From contig CAMPET010000224.1 of assembly GCA_946803715.1 (NCBI GenBank), positions 7,784-41,991 on the forward strand: a stretch of 34,208 nucleotides of DNA. The letters are read 5' to 3'. Position 1 is the first letter of the stretch; each line of letters opens with the position of its first letter. The stretch comes from Beroe ovata. Taxonomy: Eukaryota; Ctenophora; Nuda; Beroida; Beroidae. The notes below the pieces were generated by a model that saw nothing but the letters and a program-made list of their open reading frames with translations, was not told where the DNA came from and made no database searches. The position numbers and the translations under genes are program-made. This document shows, piece after piece, positions 10,601 through 16,755 of this stretch.

Positions 10601-13600
10601 AGAAGAAGAAGGAGGAAGTAGTGAGGAAGATCTTGGAACAGATGTCTGAAGAGGACTTCCAGAATCTCATCACACACTATACAGTAACGTGTATTGACGG
10701 GTTTGAGGATAATACACAATGGCTGGATAGCTTGTATCAGTTGTTACGTGTCGATGACGAAGCAATATCCCTACAGGAACCAAATTTGGATGTCTTGTGT
10801 TTCCCGGAGGTGTTTCCCTGGGGGATTGGAGGGAGGAATACCAAAGAGGAACGAGATAGGAAAATTGGTCCCCTACAGTACGAGAGGTCCAGGCTTCTTT
10901 CGAGACACGGGAACATCAGACGTAACGTCCCCTACATTTTCAGCTTGAGTCAGGAGTATGAACGGAGGAAGATAGCACAGGGAGTATACGCATCATTGAG
11001 GAACGTGAAGGGCTTAGGGAACATCAGTACAAAAGAATTCTTGAAGAGATTGGGGGATCATGATCCCGACCTGCAGAAACGATTGTCTCGATCTGTCAGG
11101 GATATTCCGGGGACGCCTCAATATTGGAGTTTTAATAGAAAGAAAATTCAGTCTATTTGTGAGGAAAGTGGTCCTGCTTCTTGGTTCGTAACATTCTCTC
11201 CTGCAGAGTACGACTGGGAAGAGCTGGTGAAGTACGTACGAGAACAGAACACGGATCTTCCTGGCATCGAAAACCTGTCAGACAACGAGGTACTCGCCAA
11301 GGATCCTGTGTTAGTATCGAACTTCATCCACAAGCGATTCGCAGCTACTCTCAGCTTCATACTGAAAGCAGATCCTATTGGTAAAGTAAGTAAGTATTTC
11401 ATTCGCACTGAGTATCAGGGTAGGGGGGTTGCTCATTTTCATTGCTTGTTCTGGGTAGAGGGGGCACCAGTTATAGGGAGGGATTCTGATCAACAAGTCG
11501 CAGATTTCATACAAAAGTACGCTTCCTGCAAATTGCCAGACAAGAACGTAGAACCTGAACTTCATGACATGGTGGACAAGTATCAGCGTCACAAGTGTCG
11601 GGACTACTGTTTGAGACTCATCAAGTCAGGAGGTAAGTATAAGAAGGTCTGTCGATTCGGATTCCCTAGGAAAGAGTCACAAGTGTTTCAGCTTCACGAT
11701 GTGTTATCATGTGTTATTGGCCGTCGGAAGAACAAGTTAAAGAAGAGGTTGTATGATCTGGCTCGAACTTCTGAGGAAAGTAATATTAATGACTATAATC
11801 CTGATCTTTTATATTTGTGGGGCGGTAATATGGACATTCAGTTTCTGTCAGAAGATTCATTTTCAATTGTTGAATACGTAACGAAATATGTCACTAAGCC
11901 TGAGAAAAGTCATATCGAGTCCTTTGTCTCAGATGACACTAAATCTGCCTTCCAGAACACCACCAAGTTTGCGTATCATTGCCTCAGGAATAGAGAAATG
12001 TCGACACACGAAGCCATTGATCGGATGCTCCAGAACAATGGTGAACTGTTTCAAATTAGTGAGAAGTTTATCTTCGTTCCTACAACCTTCCCTAGGTACA
12101 GAACAAGATGTCTCAAGAAAGTTGAAGAGCTCAAGAAGCAGGATGACGATGACACCAACATCTTTGCCCCTGATTTCATTCACGACTTCTACCCTAGGAG
12201 ACCAAGCATCCCTCCATTTGATCAGATGTCTCTACACGACTACGTAAAGAACTATGAGCGTACTTATGACAAGAAGACTGCCTCTCATTTGGTCATTGAA
12301 ATAAAAGATGAAAATGGGTTGAAGACAATTGCCCGACTCAAGAAAAGAAATGGTCAGCTTCCTATCATACAGCACTACGAGTTTGATGCTATTAAGAACC
12401 CTGAGTCCTTTTACTACAGCTTCCTTTGTCTGTATAAGCCGTGGCGCCAAGAGCCTGATATAATGGGCCCCAGTGAGTCATACAAAGAGGAATTCTTCAG
12501 AGTCCTAGACGAGTTCCCCGAAATGAAAACAAGGTATGAGAGGCGGTCGACTATCAAGCGAATGAGGGAAGAGATGGAGGAGAGGGCTGATCAGGAAGCA
12601 GGGGAAGATAGGAAGGAGGAAGATCCGATGGCGGATCACATGGAAGACGATGATCCGGTCATAGCTCAGGCATTGCAAGACTTTGAAAATTTGAAACAGA
12701 GCAGTGAGATTAAGACTGAGGAAGAGTTGAATGATTTTATCTCCACCCTTAATGTAGATCAGCGTAGAGTATATGATAGGGTAACCGGGAATTTGTTACA
12801 TTTGCTAGATCATAATGAGAAGAAGTGTAGTTGTGACGATTTCAAACCATTGTTGATGTATGTTAGTGGATATGGGGGGACTGGGAAGTCTTATCTAATC
12901 AAAGCTTTAGTAGGTTTCATGTATGTTCAGAGAAATGTTTATAACCGTCCTTGTGATAACATTCTCGGTGCGCCAACAGGGTTGGCAGCCGATAACATCA
13001 AAGGTCAAACTCTCCATTCAGCTTTCAACTTGCCTGTAGAGCACGGTAGTCATCCTAAGTATGAACCCCTCAATCAGAAAACCTTGGATCAGACGAGAGT
13101 TGTCCTACAAGATCTCCAGTGTATCATCGTGGATGAGGTAAGTATGGTGAGTAATGTCATTCTCTTGCTCCTTCACATGCGTCTGTGTGAGTTATTCGGC
13201 AAAAGTGCACAATTTGGTAATAAGTCGGTCATTTTGTTTGGCGACCTCTTGCAATTAGACCCTGTCCAGGCTCAATCCCCTTATAAGGAAGTGACTGCTG
13301 AAATGATACACAAAATAACGGATGGTAATAAAATTCCCCTTAACCTTTGGCTAGATTTTCAGTTCGATGAACTTACCATCAATCAACGGCAGACGGGTGA
13401 GGCGAATTCCGAATGGAAGTCGCTTCTCTACCGTGTGAGGACTGGTACACATAACATCCATGATATCAAAACCCTCAATGATCGTTGTATTGATATACCC
13501 GAGTCAGCTGCTTCCCCTGATGATAAACTCACTGCCCTAATTACGTATTTTAACCATCTCTCAAAATCAGGTGATAACCCAGTCTGTCTCCTGCCAACAC

Positions 13601-15459
13601 GTGAGATGGTGGATCGTTTTAACAACGCAGCTATCAAGGCAGCACACCCGCAGTTTGAGGAAGTCCTCGCACGAGATAGTATCGACTGCAGGAACAAGCG
13701 GAACCTCAAGGCTGCTGAACAGGCTGTGCAGAGGCTAGATAAGCTGGACGATCCCCGGAACACTGCTGGACTGGAGAAGAAGATTCCCATCTGTCATGGT
13801 GTCAGGGTCATGCTGAGGTCGAACATCGACACAGCTAACGGTCTAGTTAACGGGGCTATTGGTGTCGTGAGTGGTGTGGAAAGGGATGAGCATACTAACG
13901 TCATAACAGGTATAAAGGTATTGTTCGATAAGAAGGAGGATTCAATCACCATCAAGCCCGTAAAGAGGAAGATTCAGATCTTCCCAGGGGCTTTCCTTCA
14001 TAGAGAACAATTTCCTTTATGCTTATCCTATGCTATGACAATTCATAAGGCTCAAGGGCTAACGTTATCATGCGCTATGATTGATTTGGGTAAATGTATT
14101 TTCGCACGTAGCCAAACTTACGTAGCACTAAGTAGAGTTTCTTCTGTTAACGGTGTTCACCTAATTAACTTTAGCAATAAGAAAATTCTCGTCAGCACAG
14201 CGTCTCTTGAAGAGTATATCAGGTTGGGTAGTAAGTCTGGATTATCACGGGAGTATAGAAGCAATGCATCTAAGTTGAATAAAATTGATTTGAAATCATT
14301 TTCTGTTACCCCTGAGCGTATTTGGTACATAAGTAGCTCAAGGAAAAAAGCTAAAATCACAATCGACTCTAATATTTCTACGTCTATTAAAAAACCGAAG
14401 TCTATCCCCAAGGTGAGCAAACCGGCGACTACAACGACGAAACCGGCGCCACCAAGTCCACCGGTTCATGACAACAACACACCGACCAAGAAACAAGTCC
14501 CACCCAAGAGGAAAAACACAGGCGTATCACAGACATTCATTCATATTCCAGTTGATGTATCACAAAGTGTTCATGAAATCATTCGTCTTGCATCATCATG
14601 TTCTAGCAGCACCATCTTACTTCAACACATGTCACTAGAATCCATGATCAACACTTATCACACATCAATCATACCATATTGTGATCGCCAGTCTGATGCT
14701 CTCGTGAGACGCATTGCTATCGAGCTACAGCCCGATCCATTCGGCATTGCTAATGACACCAGGCAAAAGTGGCTCAGCAGCGACCTCATGAACATCTACG
14801 GAATGTATCTCAGAGACCTGTCATCATCCATTGCATCAGCACTATCTGTTCACTTCATCTCTCCATATGCACGCTTCCTTTTCAAACACAACCCACGCAC
14901 CTACATCACTGACTATATAGGTAGTACTCATACTGAGCGACCATATTCAGAATTGTTGCCAGATGATTATGTCCACAGTATACCTAATGCTATTAACTTT
15001 GCAGGTGATCCATTGGCGAGTGACGTCATCATGAACTTCTGCAATGACAACGCAGAGGGTCACTGGTATCTGCTCATCCTTGACCAACGCGAGGGGCAGA
15101 AATCAGTGACCATGTTCGACTCGGGAAGTGGATCATCAGAGCGTACCTTAGCAGAGCGGTGTGGTTTCCTCATCAACTTCATCAACAAGTACAGGACTCA
15201 CGTGAGGAACACCTACTCAGACACAGTACACTCATGGACATCAGGTAGTATTCAGGTGAGAGATTTTCAATTTGTGAACGGTAGGTCCCAGCGGCAGCGG
15301 AATGGTTTTGACTGTGGGGTGTTTAGTCTCATCAATGCAGAATGCTTCATAAGATCCTGGGATCACAATGATTGGGAACAGAATAGTATTCCTCTGTTTC
15401 GATTAATGGCCATTTGGCATATTGCTGCGTTTGCGACTAGAGCCGAGCTTCCCCTATGA
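3944..15459 (+). CDS. Giant spliced Helitron protein: SGNH-KH-repeats-Rep-Pif1-ULP1
   Basis: Predicted exons are 3944-4670, 4870-5000, 5119-5275, 5423-5512, 5662-5737, 5892-6915 and 7033-15459. All introns are GT-AG (117-199 bases), all phases match (1,0,1,1,2,0), and the joined frame is 10632 nt, giving 3543 residues. Domain order by residue: SGNH hydrolase about 10-180; KH 272-336; basic NLS-like PKRKRRRRGKGK about 440-451; nine 17-residue repeats 517-669; Cys-rich and DUF6570-like part about 1100-1850; Helitron Rep with HFH 2203-2205 and tyrosines 2350 and 2354; Pif1 helicase with Walker A GYGGTGKS 2681-2688 and DE 2769-2770; ULP1-like protease with His 3412, Asp 3431 and Cys 3496. Usual Helitron proteins are about 1400-2000 residues, so this is unusually long. 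The weakest junction is the first donor (CAG/GTTCGT). If it is wrong, the SGNH exon would be a separate short gene. Confidence 0.65.
4956..5268 (+). CDS. Exons 2-3: KH nucleic-acid-binding domain
   Basis: The domain spans exons 4870-5000 and 5119-5275. The exon 2 end reads CGLVIGK and exon 3 continues GGQNIKRVMSESGATVRL. Only splicing at these sites restores the KH signature IGxGGxxIKxxxxxSGAxV. The GxxG loop (GKGG, residues 285-288) is intact and sits exactly on the intron. The C-terminal strand and helix (REFVIRGTRSEVNAAASML) are also typical. KH domains bind single-stranded RNA or DNA through this loop. That the intron splits the motif with matching phase is strong evidence that the splice model is right here. 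Confidence 0.85.
5423..5737 (+). CDS. Exons 4-5: short linker exons, no known domain
   Basis: Exons 5423-5512 (GSTEKAKFRKHYGAEPGKW...) and 5662-5737 (GKQADAISSSRIYDPESS...) have good sites: acceptors CGCACAG and TTACCAG, donors GTGAGT in both. They keep the frame from the KH domain into the next exon. They encode about 56 residues with no motif I recognise, probably a flexible linker. Confidence 0.55.
5892..6915 (+). CDS. Exon 6: basic NLS-like region and 17-residue repeats
   Basis: The exon starts after CCCCTCCAG and ends at CAG/GTTAGC. The first 120 residues are strongly charged and disordered-looking: a Gly/Asp/Glu segment, then PKRKRRRRGKGK, a likely nuclear localisation signal. Then come nine 17-residue units (6259-6717), followed by a Lys/Arg/Tyr-rich tail (RRDKYRRNYVWYRKSLRKAE). 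The high positive charge fits DNA or RNA binding. An internal frame upstream of 5892 is open too, but it crosses the acceptor and is intronic in this model. Confidence 0.75.
6259..6717 (+). repeat. Nine tandem 51-bp units encoding 17-residue repeats
   Basis: The seven central units (6310-6666) align without gaps to the pattern aromatic-x-x-A-x-x-[KR]-[KR]-A-M-x-x-Y-x-x-T-E. Examples are AWAEAHKRAMAKYIKSE, MYAEAHRKAMANYMQTE and GWSAAQAKGMTQYMKTQ. Units at 6259 (GGKAANKRARRRQQETS) and 6667 (KGKATHARY...) are diverged edge copies. The spacing of Ala, Lys/Arg and Tyr suggests short amphipathic helices with a basic face. Nucleotides between units have diverged while the protein pattern is held, so the array is old and constrained. 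Confidence 0.9.
7033..15459 (+). CDS. Exon 7: Helitron Rep nuclease, Pif1 helicase and ULP1 protease
   Basis: One 8.4-kb uninterrupted exon. It starts after TATTTTCAG and is in frame with exon 6; the GTG at 7081 is internal. In order: an N-terminal part with paired cysteines (CISC at 8137-8148, CRAC near 8308, CIKC near 8398) and a DUF6570-like segment to about 8720; a Ser/Thr/Pro/Asp-rich linker (8780-8990); repeated CxxC modules (9290-10390); an acidic Glu/Lys tract (10480-10670). The Rep domain covers about 10860-11960, with HFH at 11434-11442 and YVTKY tyrosines at 11875 and 11887. The helicase covers about 12730-14260, with Walker A at 12868-12891, VDE at 13129-13137 and the late motifs HKAQGLTL and YVALSRV. 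A ULP1-like domain occupies the end. Rep nicks and rejoins DNA during rolling-circle transposition and the helicase unwinds it 5' to 3'. Confidence 0.93.
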   Translation, partial: VPGYVTDAYKKAERQIVSSRRRLFLPSLPSNSDQRSYHALFKNKKFLKSKTRIIYKSRANAIMTNAMFKYGDIGDLMGKYSGGRDFTGYGDRFKINFLARSLVSDILLRRDRWVQCVYFAVHRLNVYCTEICAKVALSAEGDKSNAILGDACHAKGWEPYFPEYCYRGGMAEYSFETKKTKNAHSGTGPDEGDIISPCVKNCIPAESGEVEAILELLEECKSVSRKDIRVLLDKINECPVAPTQPYLLTVDNRNHPSECFSGVNACSSKLVLLRKLYPHYNNLRKLYNYLSDLKNMNEIIADLDAAVACGDFEYLYKLLAYPPHDKPSRIFDVNRPNTIVNRQTLTEKYGENLLDFYKKRDMNLPRTPCISCDKLVDDAHIETITSRRRNLDNAAWQRLFRYLNSNDRVVMRGEAPVETLIGMRICRACSGELGRDKVPTICKANGMDTGLLPDCIKCLNDFERIFIHIAMCYQSIFKVSAVGANLPYSVRMDKLKGFAVHIMSPLDSTIKELFGDRPTKLVDPDEFIVLHGIPKKNRAVWQRLVSVNKIHTALIWLKANNPLYKDVSIPANPIDLLPPDGDNVSQPNTQPGSFSTDDLVSPPSTTSIPITPTTSSLHSTSSSRSPSSTLIDTDDLVSLTDDLLPLDSPSSGGEQFDLSHLEKIMSNLTLVSPGLCRKRKLSGGGVSHDNFDKGKKLGTIKSCSAIVEDDIAVLSDHDIEKLSVMKLPSDRMKYTLLHMLLDYARKLIVSGTLCDQCDGILRDTRTRVSWKLGCGQSLINFKSVDLSNTASIVMKLKKSYHDRKESCCSLCSVDQCHKRISFKKNQSIEKRRAVTTENSGKMEILREKQLEYLKNIDILRGKGYLCKDCHKKSDRQCSAICVIQRVSASKFLKKLHDGISKNQKLSRNSIVLKTVADVYVENQVVEKCVKCHHSLHPNDETIVSLSDKVTTDCSSLRIPRHGNEPLNIAYQNENATGHGDLGSIPTRDIGPPSFESLQNLVLNVKYVGDILKLLSYVKKTRSCCGNCISKDCIGDIIAVYKDILKGKIYMSEGNNGLKVNLQYFDVEVFRSLLIDTLEKYSSAKILKKCFNCSAHLNYSVKDSKLGEDLVHSVMYSLYNDLCSQYYNNSTEKKQTESHHDVMCDNVTRDISEEDILNMLRGGGNTETSEESSVDSDHEETKKNDNDHENKKKKEEVVRKILEQMSEEDFQNLITHYTVTCIDGFEDNTQWLDSLYQLLRVDDEAISLQEPNLDVLCFPEVFPWGIGGRNTKEERDRKIGPLQYERSRLLSRHGNIRRNVPYIFSLSQEYERRKIAQGVYASLRNVKGLGNISTKEFLKRLGDHDPDLQKRLSRSVRDIPGTPQYWSFNRKKIQSICEESGPASWFVTFSPAEYDWEELVKYVREQNTDLPGIENLSDNEVLAKDPVLVSNFIHKRFAATLSFILKADPIGKVSKYFIRTEYQGRGVAHFHCLFWVEGAPVIGRDSDQQVADFIQKYASCKLPDKNVEPELHDMVDKYQRHKCRDYCLRLIKSGGKYKKVCRFGFPRKESQVFQLHDVLSCVIGRRKNKLKKRLYDLARTSEESNINDYNPDLLYLWGGNMDIQFLSEDSFSIVEYVTKYVTKPEKSHIESFVSDDTKSAFQNTTKFAYHCLRNREMSTHEAIDRMLQNNGELFQISEKFIFVPTTFPRYRTRCLKKVEELKKQDDDDTNIFAPDFIHDFYPRRPSIPPFDQMSLHDYVKNYERTYDKKTASHLVIEIKDENGLKTIARLKKRNGQLPIIQHYEFDAIKNPESFYYSFLCLYKPWRQEPDIMGPSESYKEEFFRVLDEFPEMKTRYERRSTIKRMREEMEERADQEAGEDRKEEDPMADHMEDDDPVIAQALQDFENLKQSSEIKTEEELNDFISTLNVDQRRVYDRVTGNLLHLLDHNEKKCSCDDFKPLLMYVSGYGGTGKSYLIKALVGFMYVQRNVYNRPCDNILGAPTGLAADNIKGQTLHSAFNLPVEHGSHPKYEPLNQKTLDQTRVVLQDLQCIIVDEVSMVSNVILLLLHMRLCELFGKSAQFGNKSVILFGDLLQLDPVQAQSPYKEVTAEMIHKITDGNKIPLNLWLDFQFDELTINQRQTGEANSEWKSLLYRVRTGTHNIHDIKTLNDRCIDIPESAASPDDKLTALITYFNHLSKSGDNPVCLLPTREMVDRFNNAAIKAAHPQFEEVLARDSIDCRNKRNLKAAEQAVQRLDKLDDPRNTAGLEKKIPICHGVRVMLRSNIDTANGLVNGAIGVVSGVERDEHTNVITGIKVLFDKKEDSITIKPVKRKIQIFPGAFLHREQFPLCLSYAMTIHKAQGLTLSCAMIDLGKCIFARSQTYVALSRVSSVNGVHLINFSNKKILVSTASLEEYIRLGSKSGLSREYRSNASKLNKIDLKSFSVTPERIWYISSSRKKAKITIDSNISTSIKKPKSIPKVSKPATTTTKPAPPSPPVHDNNTPTKKQVPPKRKNTGVSQTFIHIPVDVSQSVHEIIRLASSCSSSTILLQHMSLESMINTYHTSIIPYCDRQSDALVRRIAIELQPDPFGIANDTRQKWLSSDLMNIYGMYLRDLSSSIASALSVHFISPYARFLFKHNPRTYITDYIGSTHTERPYSELLPDDYVHSIPNAINFAGDPLASDVIMNFCNDNAEGHWYLLILDQREGQKSVTMFDSGSGSSERTLAERCGFLINFINKYRTHVRNTYSDTVHSWTSGSIQVRDFQFVNGRSQRQRNGFDCGVFSLINAECFIRSWDHNDWEQNSIPLFRLMAIWHIAAFATRAELPL
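14521..15459 (+). CDS. C-terminal ULP1-like (C48) cysteine protease domain
   Basis: The last about 310 residues of the Helitron protein. The catalytic His is in GHWYLLILD (CAC 15061-15063), the Asp in MFDSGSGSS (GAC 15118-15120), and the Cys in RQRNGFDCGVF (TGT 15313-15315), with an oxyanion-hole Gln just before it in the QRQ stretch. Order and spacing match ULP1/SENP peptidases, which remove SUMO or related modifiers or mature precursors. The stop at 15457-15459 ends the domain directly. A degenerate Pro/Lys/Thr linker (14390-14520) joins it to the helicase. The target could be host SUMO conjugates or self-cleavage of the polyprotein; neither is shown by sequence. Confidence 0.88.
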   Translation, partial: GVSQTFIHIPVDVSQSVHEIIRLASSCSSSTILLQHMSLESMINTYHTSIIPYCDRQSDALVRRIAIELQPDPFGIANDTRQKWLSSDLMNIYGMYLRDLSSSIASALSVHFISPYARFLFKHNPRTYITDYIGSTHTERPYSELLPDDYVHSIPNAINFAGDPLASDVIMNFCNDNAEGHWYLLILDQREGQKSVTMFDSGSGSSERTLAERCGFLINFINKYRTHVRNTYSDTVHSWTSGSIQVRDFQFVNGRSQRQRNGFDCGVFSLINAECFIRSWDHNDWEQNSIPLFRLMAIWHIAAFATRAELPL

Positions 15460-15631
15460 TATGATTTTGTGGAGACATTCATTTACAGTATACCTAATAT
15501 CAGAACTACGATATTTTTTTATGATAGAGGTCACACAATTTATTATGTCGCTGTACTTAACCTATTATTATTCAGGTGGACTCAGATCATGCTCTAAACG
15601 TTTGTGTGTGTGTGTGTGTGGGTGTGTGTGT
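15460..15631 (+). other. Helitron 3' flank shared with the second copy, ending in (TG)n
   Basis: After the stop, the sequence to about 15603 aligns with 19270-19403 behind the second copy. Shared blocks include TATGATAGAGGTCA, GTCGCTGTACTTAACCT, ATTCAGGTGGACTCAGAT and CTCTAAAC. Both then enter TG repeats (15604-15631 here). This is likely the element's 3' noncoding end. An N follows at 15632. Confidence 0.75.
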
Positions 15632-15632
15632 N

Positions 15633-16734
15633 AACATGCAGCCTGAATATCGTGATAGCACAACATTGTTGCAACATTCTGATTTGTGCAGGATTATAAT
15701 TGTATAATATGTAACACGAATTTCTGCGGTCAGAAGCTCATTATTCCAGTGTGTCGTCGTTTCGCACGGGAAACTTGATTAAGTAATCATACATAACGAG
15801 TTTATAATGAGCTTCTTTTCTCGATTCTCGGGGAAGTAGTGATCCGATGGGTTCCCATTTTAGTGCCGAAACTATCGCTAACCATATGTTTCAGTTCGTT
15901 GAGTGACGTAGTCAAATTTGATGACGTGACAACTTCGCGCTTGATAATTTACATTTCAGGTCCTCCCTCTACCATAACAATATGTTCAACAGTTGTTATA
16001 ATGGTTAAGAACACGTCTCTTATTACTCTATAGGTCATGGTTGTCTAGAACATTCTAACACGTGTACCAGTAAAAACGTGACTTGCACGTGTGTAACCAC
16101 GTTACTCCCTTCCGGTACCTAGTCAATTATTTGCCATACTTTTTTCCTAGAATTATTTTTTCTCTTTTTAGGGTAGCCATCGTAGTAGTATCCATTATGG
16201 TTCCGAGTGCAACGTGTTTTATAGAATAAATGCTGCTTTTATTCAGGGTATGTGCGGGTATCAACCTGGTTTGATCTCTCCTGCCGCATGCGGGACACCT
16301 TGATCACCCCATTAACCCGCGACACACCAGTATATTATTCCGCGCACAGCTGCAGTTTATATCTCATATCCCCGTCGTTAGTATCAAACAGTTTCGAGTA
16401 ATCACATACAATGACACAAGGTGTCACTTGGTATTGTGAGGTGACGCGCGTTTAGCAAAAGTACCTGAATGCAGTGACGATCAAAGAGAAATCTCTCTCC
16501 CTATTTCTCTAATGGGTCCAACACCTGTGACTTCTCTATACTGCTACAAGTCATGCGAATGCCAGTACGACAGTCGGGCGTTACGTCTCTACTTTCTGTC
16601 AGTTTTCAGTGGAACGTAGAGTTCAGGGCAGTTAGTCTGATGATCGTCATCTTCCAGGCATGTGAATGGGAAGTTTAACTTCCACCATGATTGTACTAAC
16701 TCACCCAGCAGAGCTAACATATCTAGCAGAGCTC
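15633..16734. other. Noncoding stretch between two assembly gaps, no gene seen
   Basis: No supported coding frame. An AATAAA occurs near 16225. Short palindromes occur, for example GGAAGTTTAACTTCC near 16670. Its placement relative to both Helitron copies is uncertain because N positions border it (15632, 16753). Confidence 0.5.
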
Positions 16735-16752
16735 TGTGTGTGTGTGTGTGTG
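16735..16752. repeat. (TG)n microsatellite abutting an N
   Basis: TG repeats run directly into the N at 16753. The open frame passing through it (Cys-Val repeats) is an artefact of the junction. Confidence 0.85.
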
Positions 16753-16755
16753 NTT

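Larger units (their letters stand above)
2598..15631 (+). mobile_element. Helitron-like rolling-circle transposon (ends approximate)
   Basis: The element is defined by the large Rep/helicase gene (3944-15459). Its 3' limit is suggested by about 140 bases of noncoding sequence after the stop that recur after the second copy (19270-19403) and run into (TG)n. The 5' limit is unknown; I include the 134-bp array as a guess. I could not identify a convincing 5' TC or 3' hairpin plus CTRR end. CTAA occurs in the conserved CTCTAAAC just before the TG tract in both copies. The coding region is uninterrupted, so this copy is young or under selection. Confidence 0.7.

Noticed and set aside
7081-15459. 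Translation start at the GTG at 7081
   Set aside because: GTG starts are not expected here; the frame is open upstream to the acceptor at 7032 and matches exon 6 in phase.
16666-16755. N-terminus of the second Helitron ORF upstream of the N
   Set aside because: It is translated from unique sequence plus TG repeats and has no counterpart in the first copy; it is fused only through the N.
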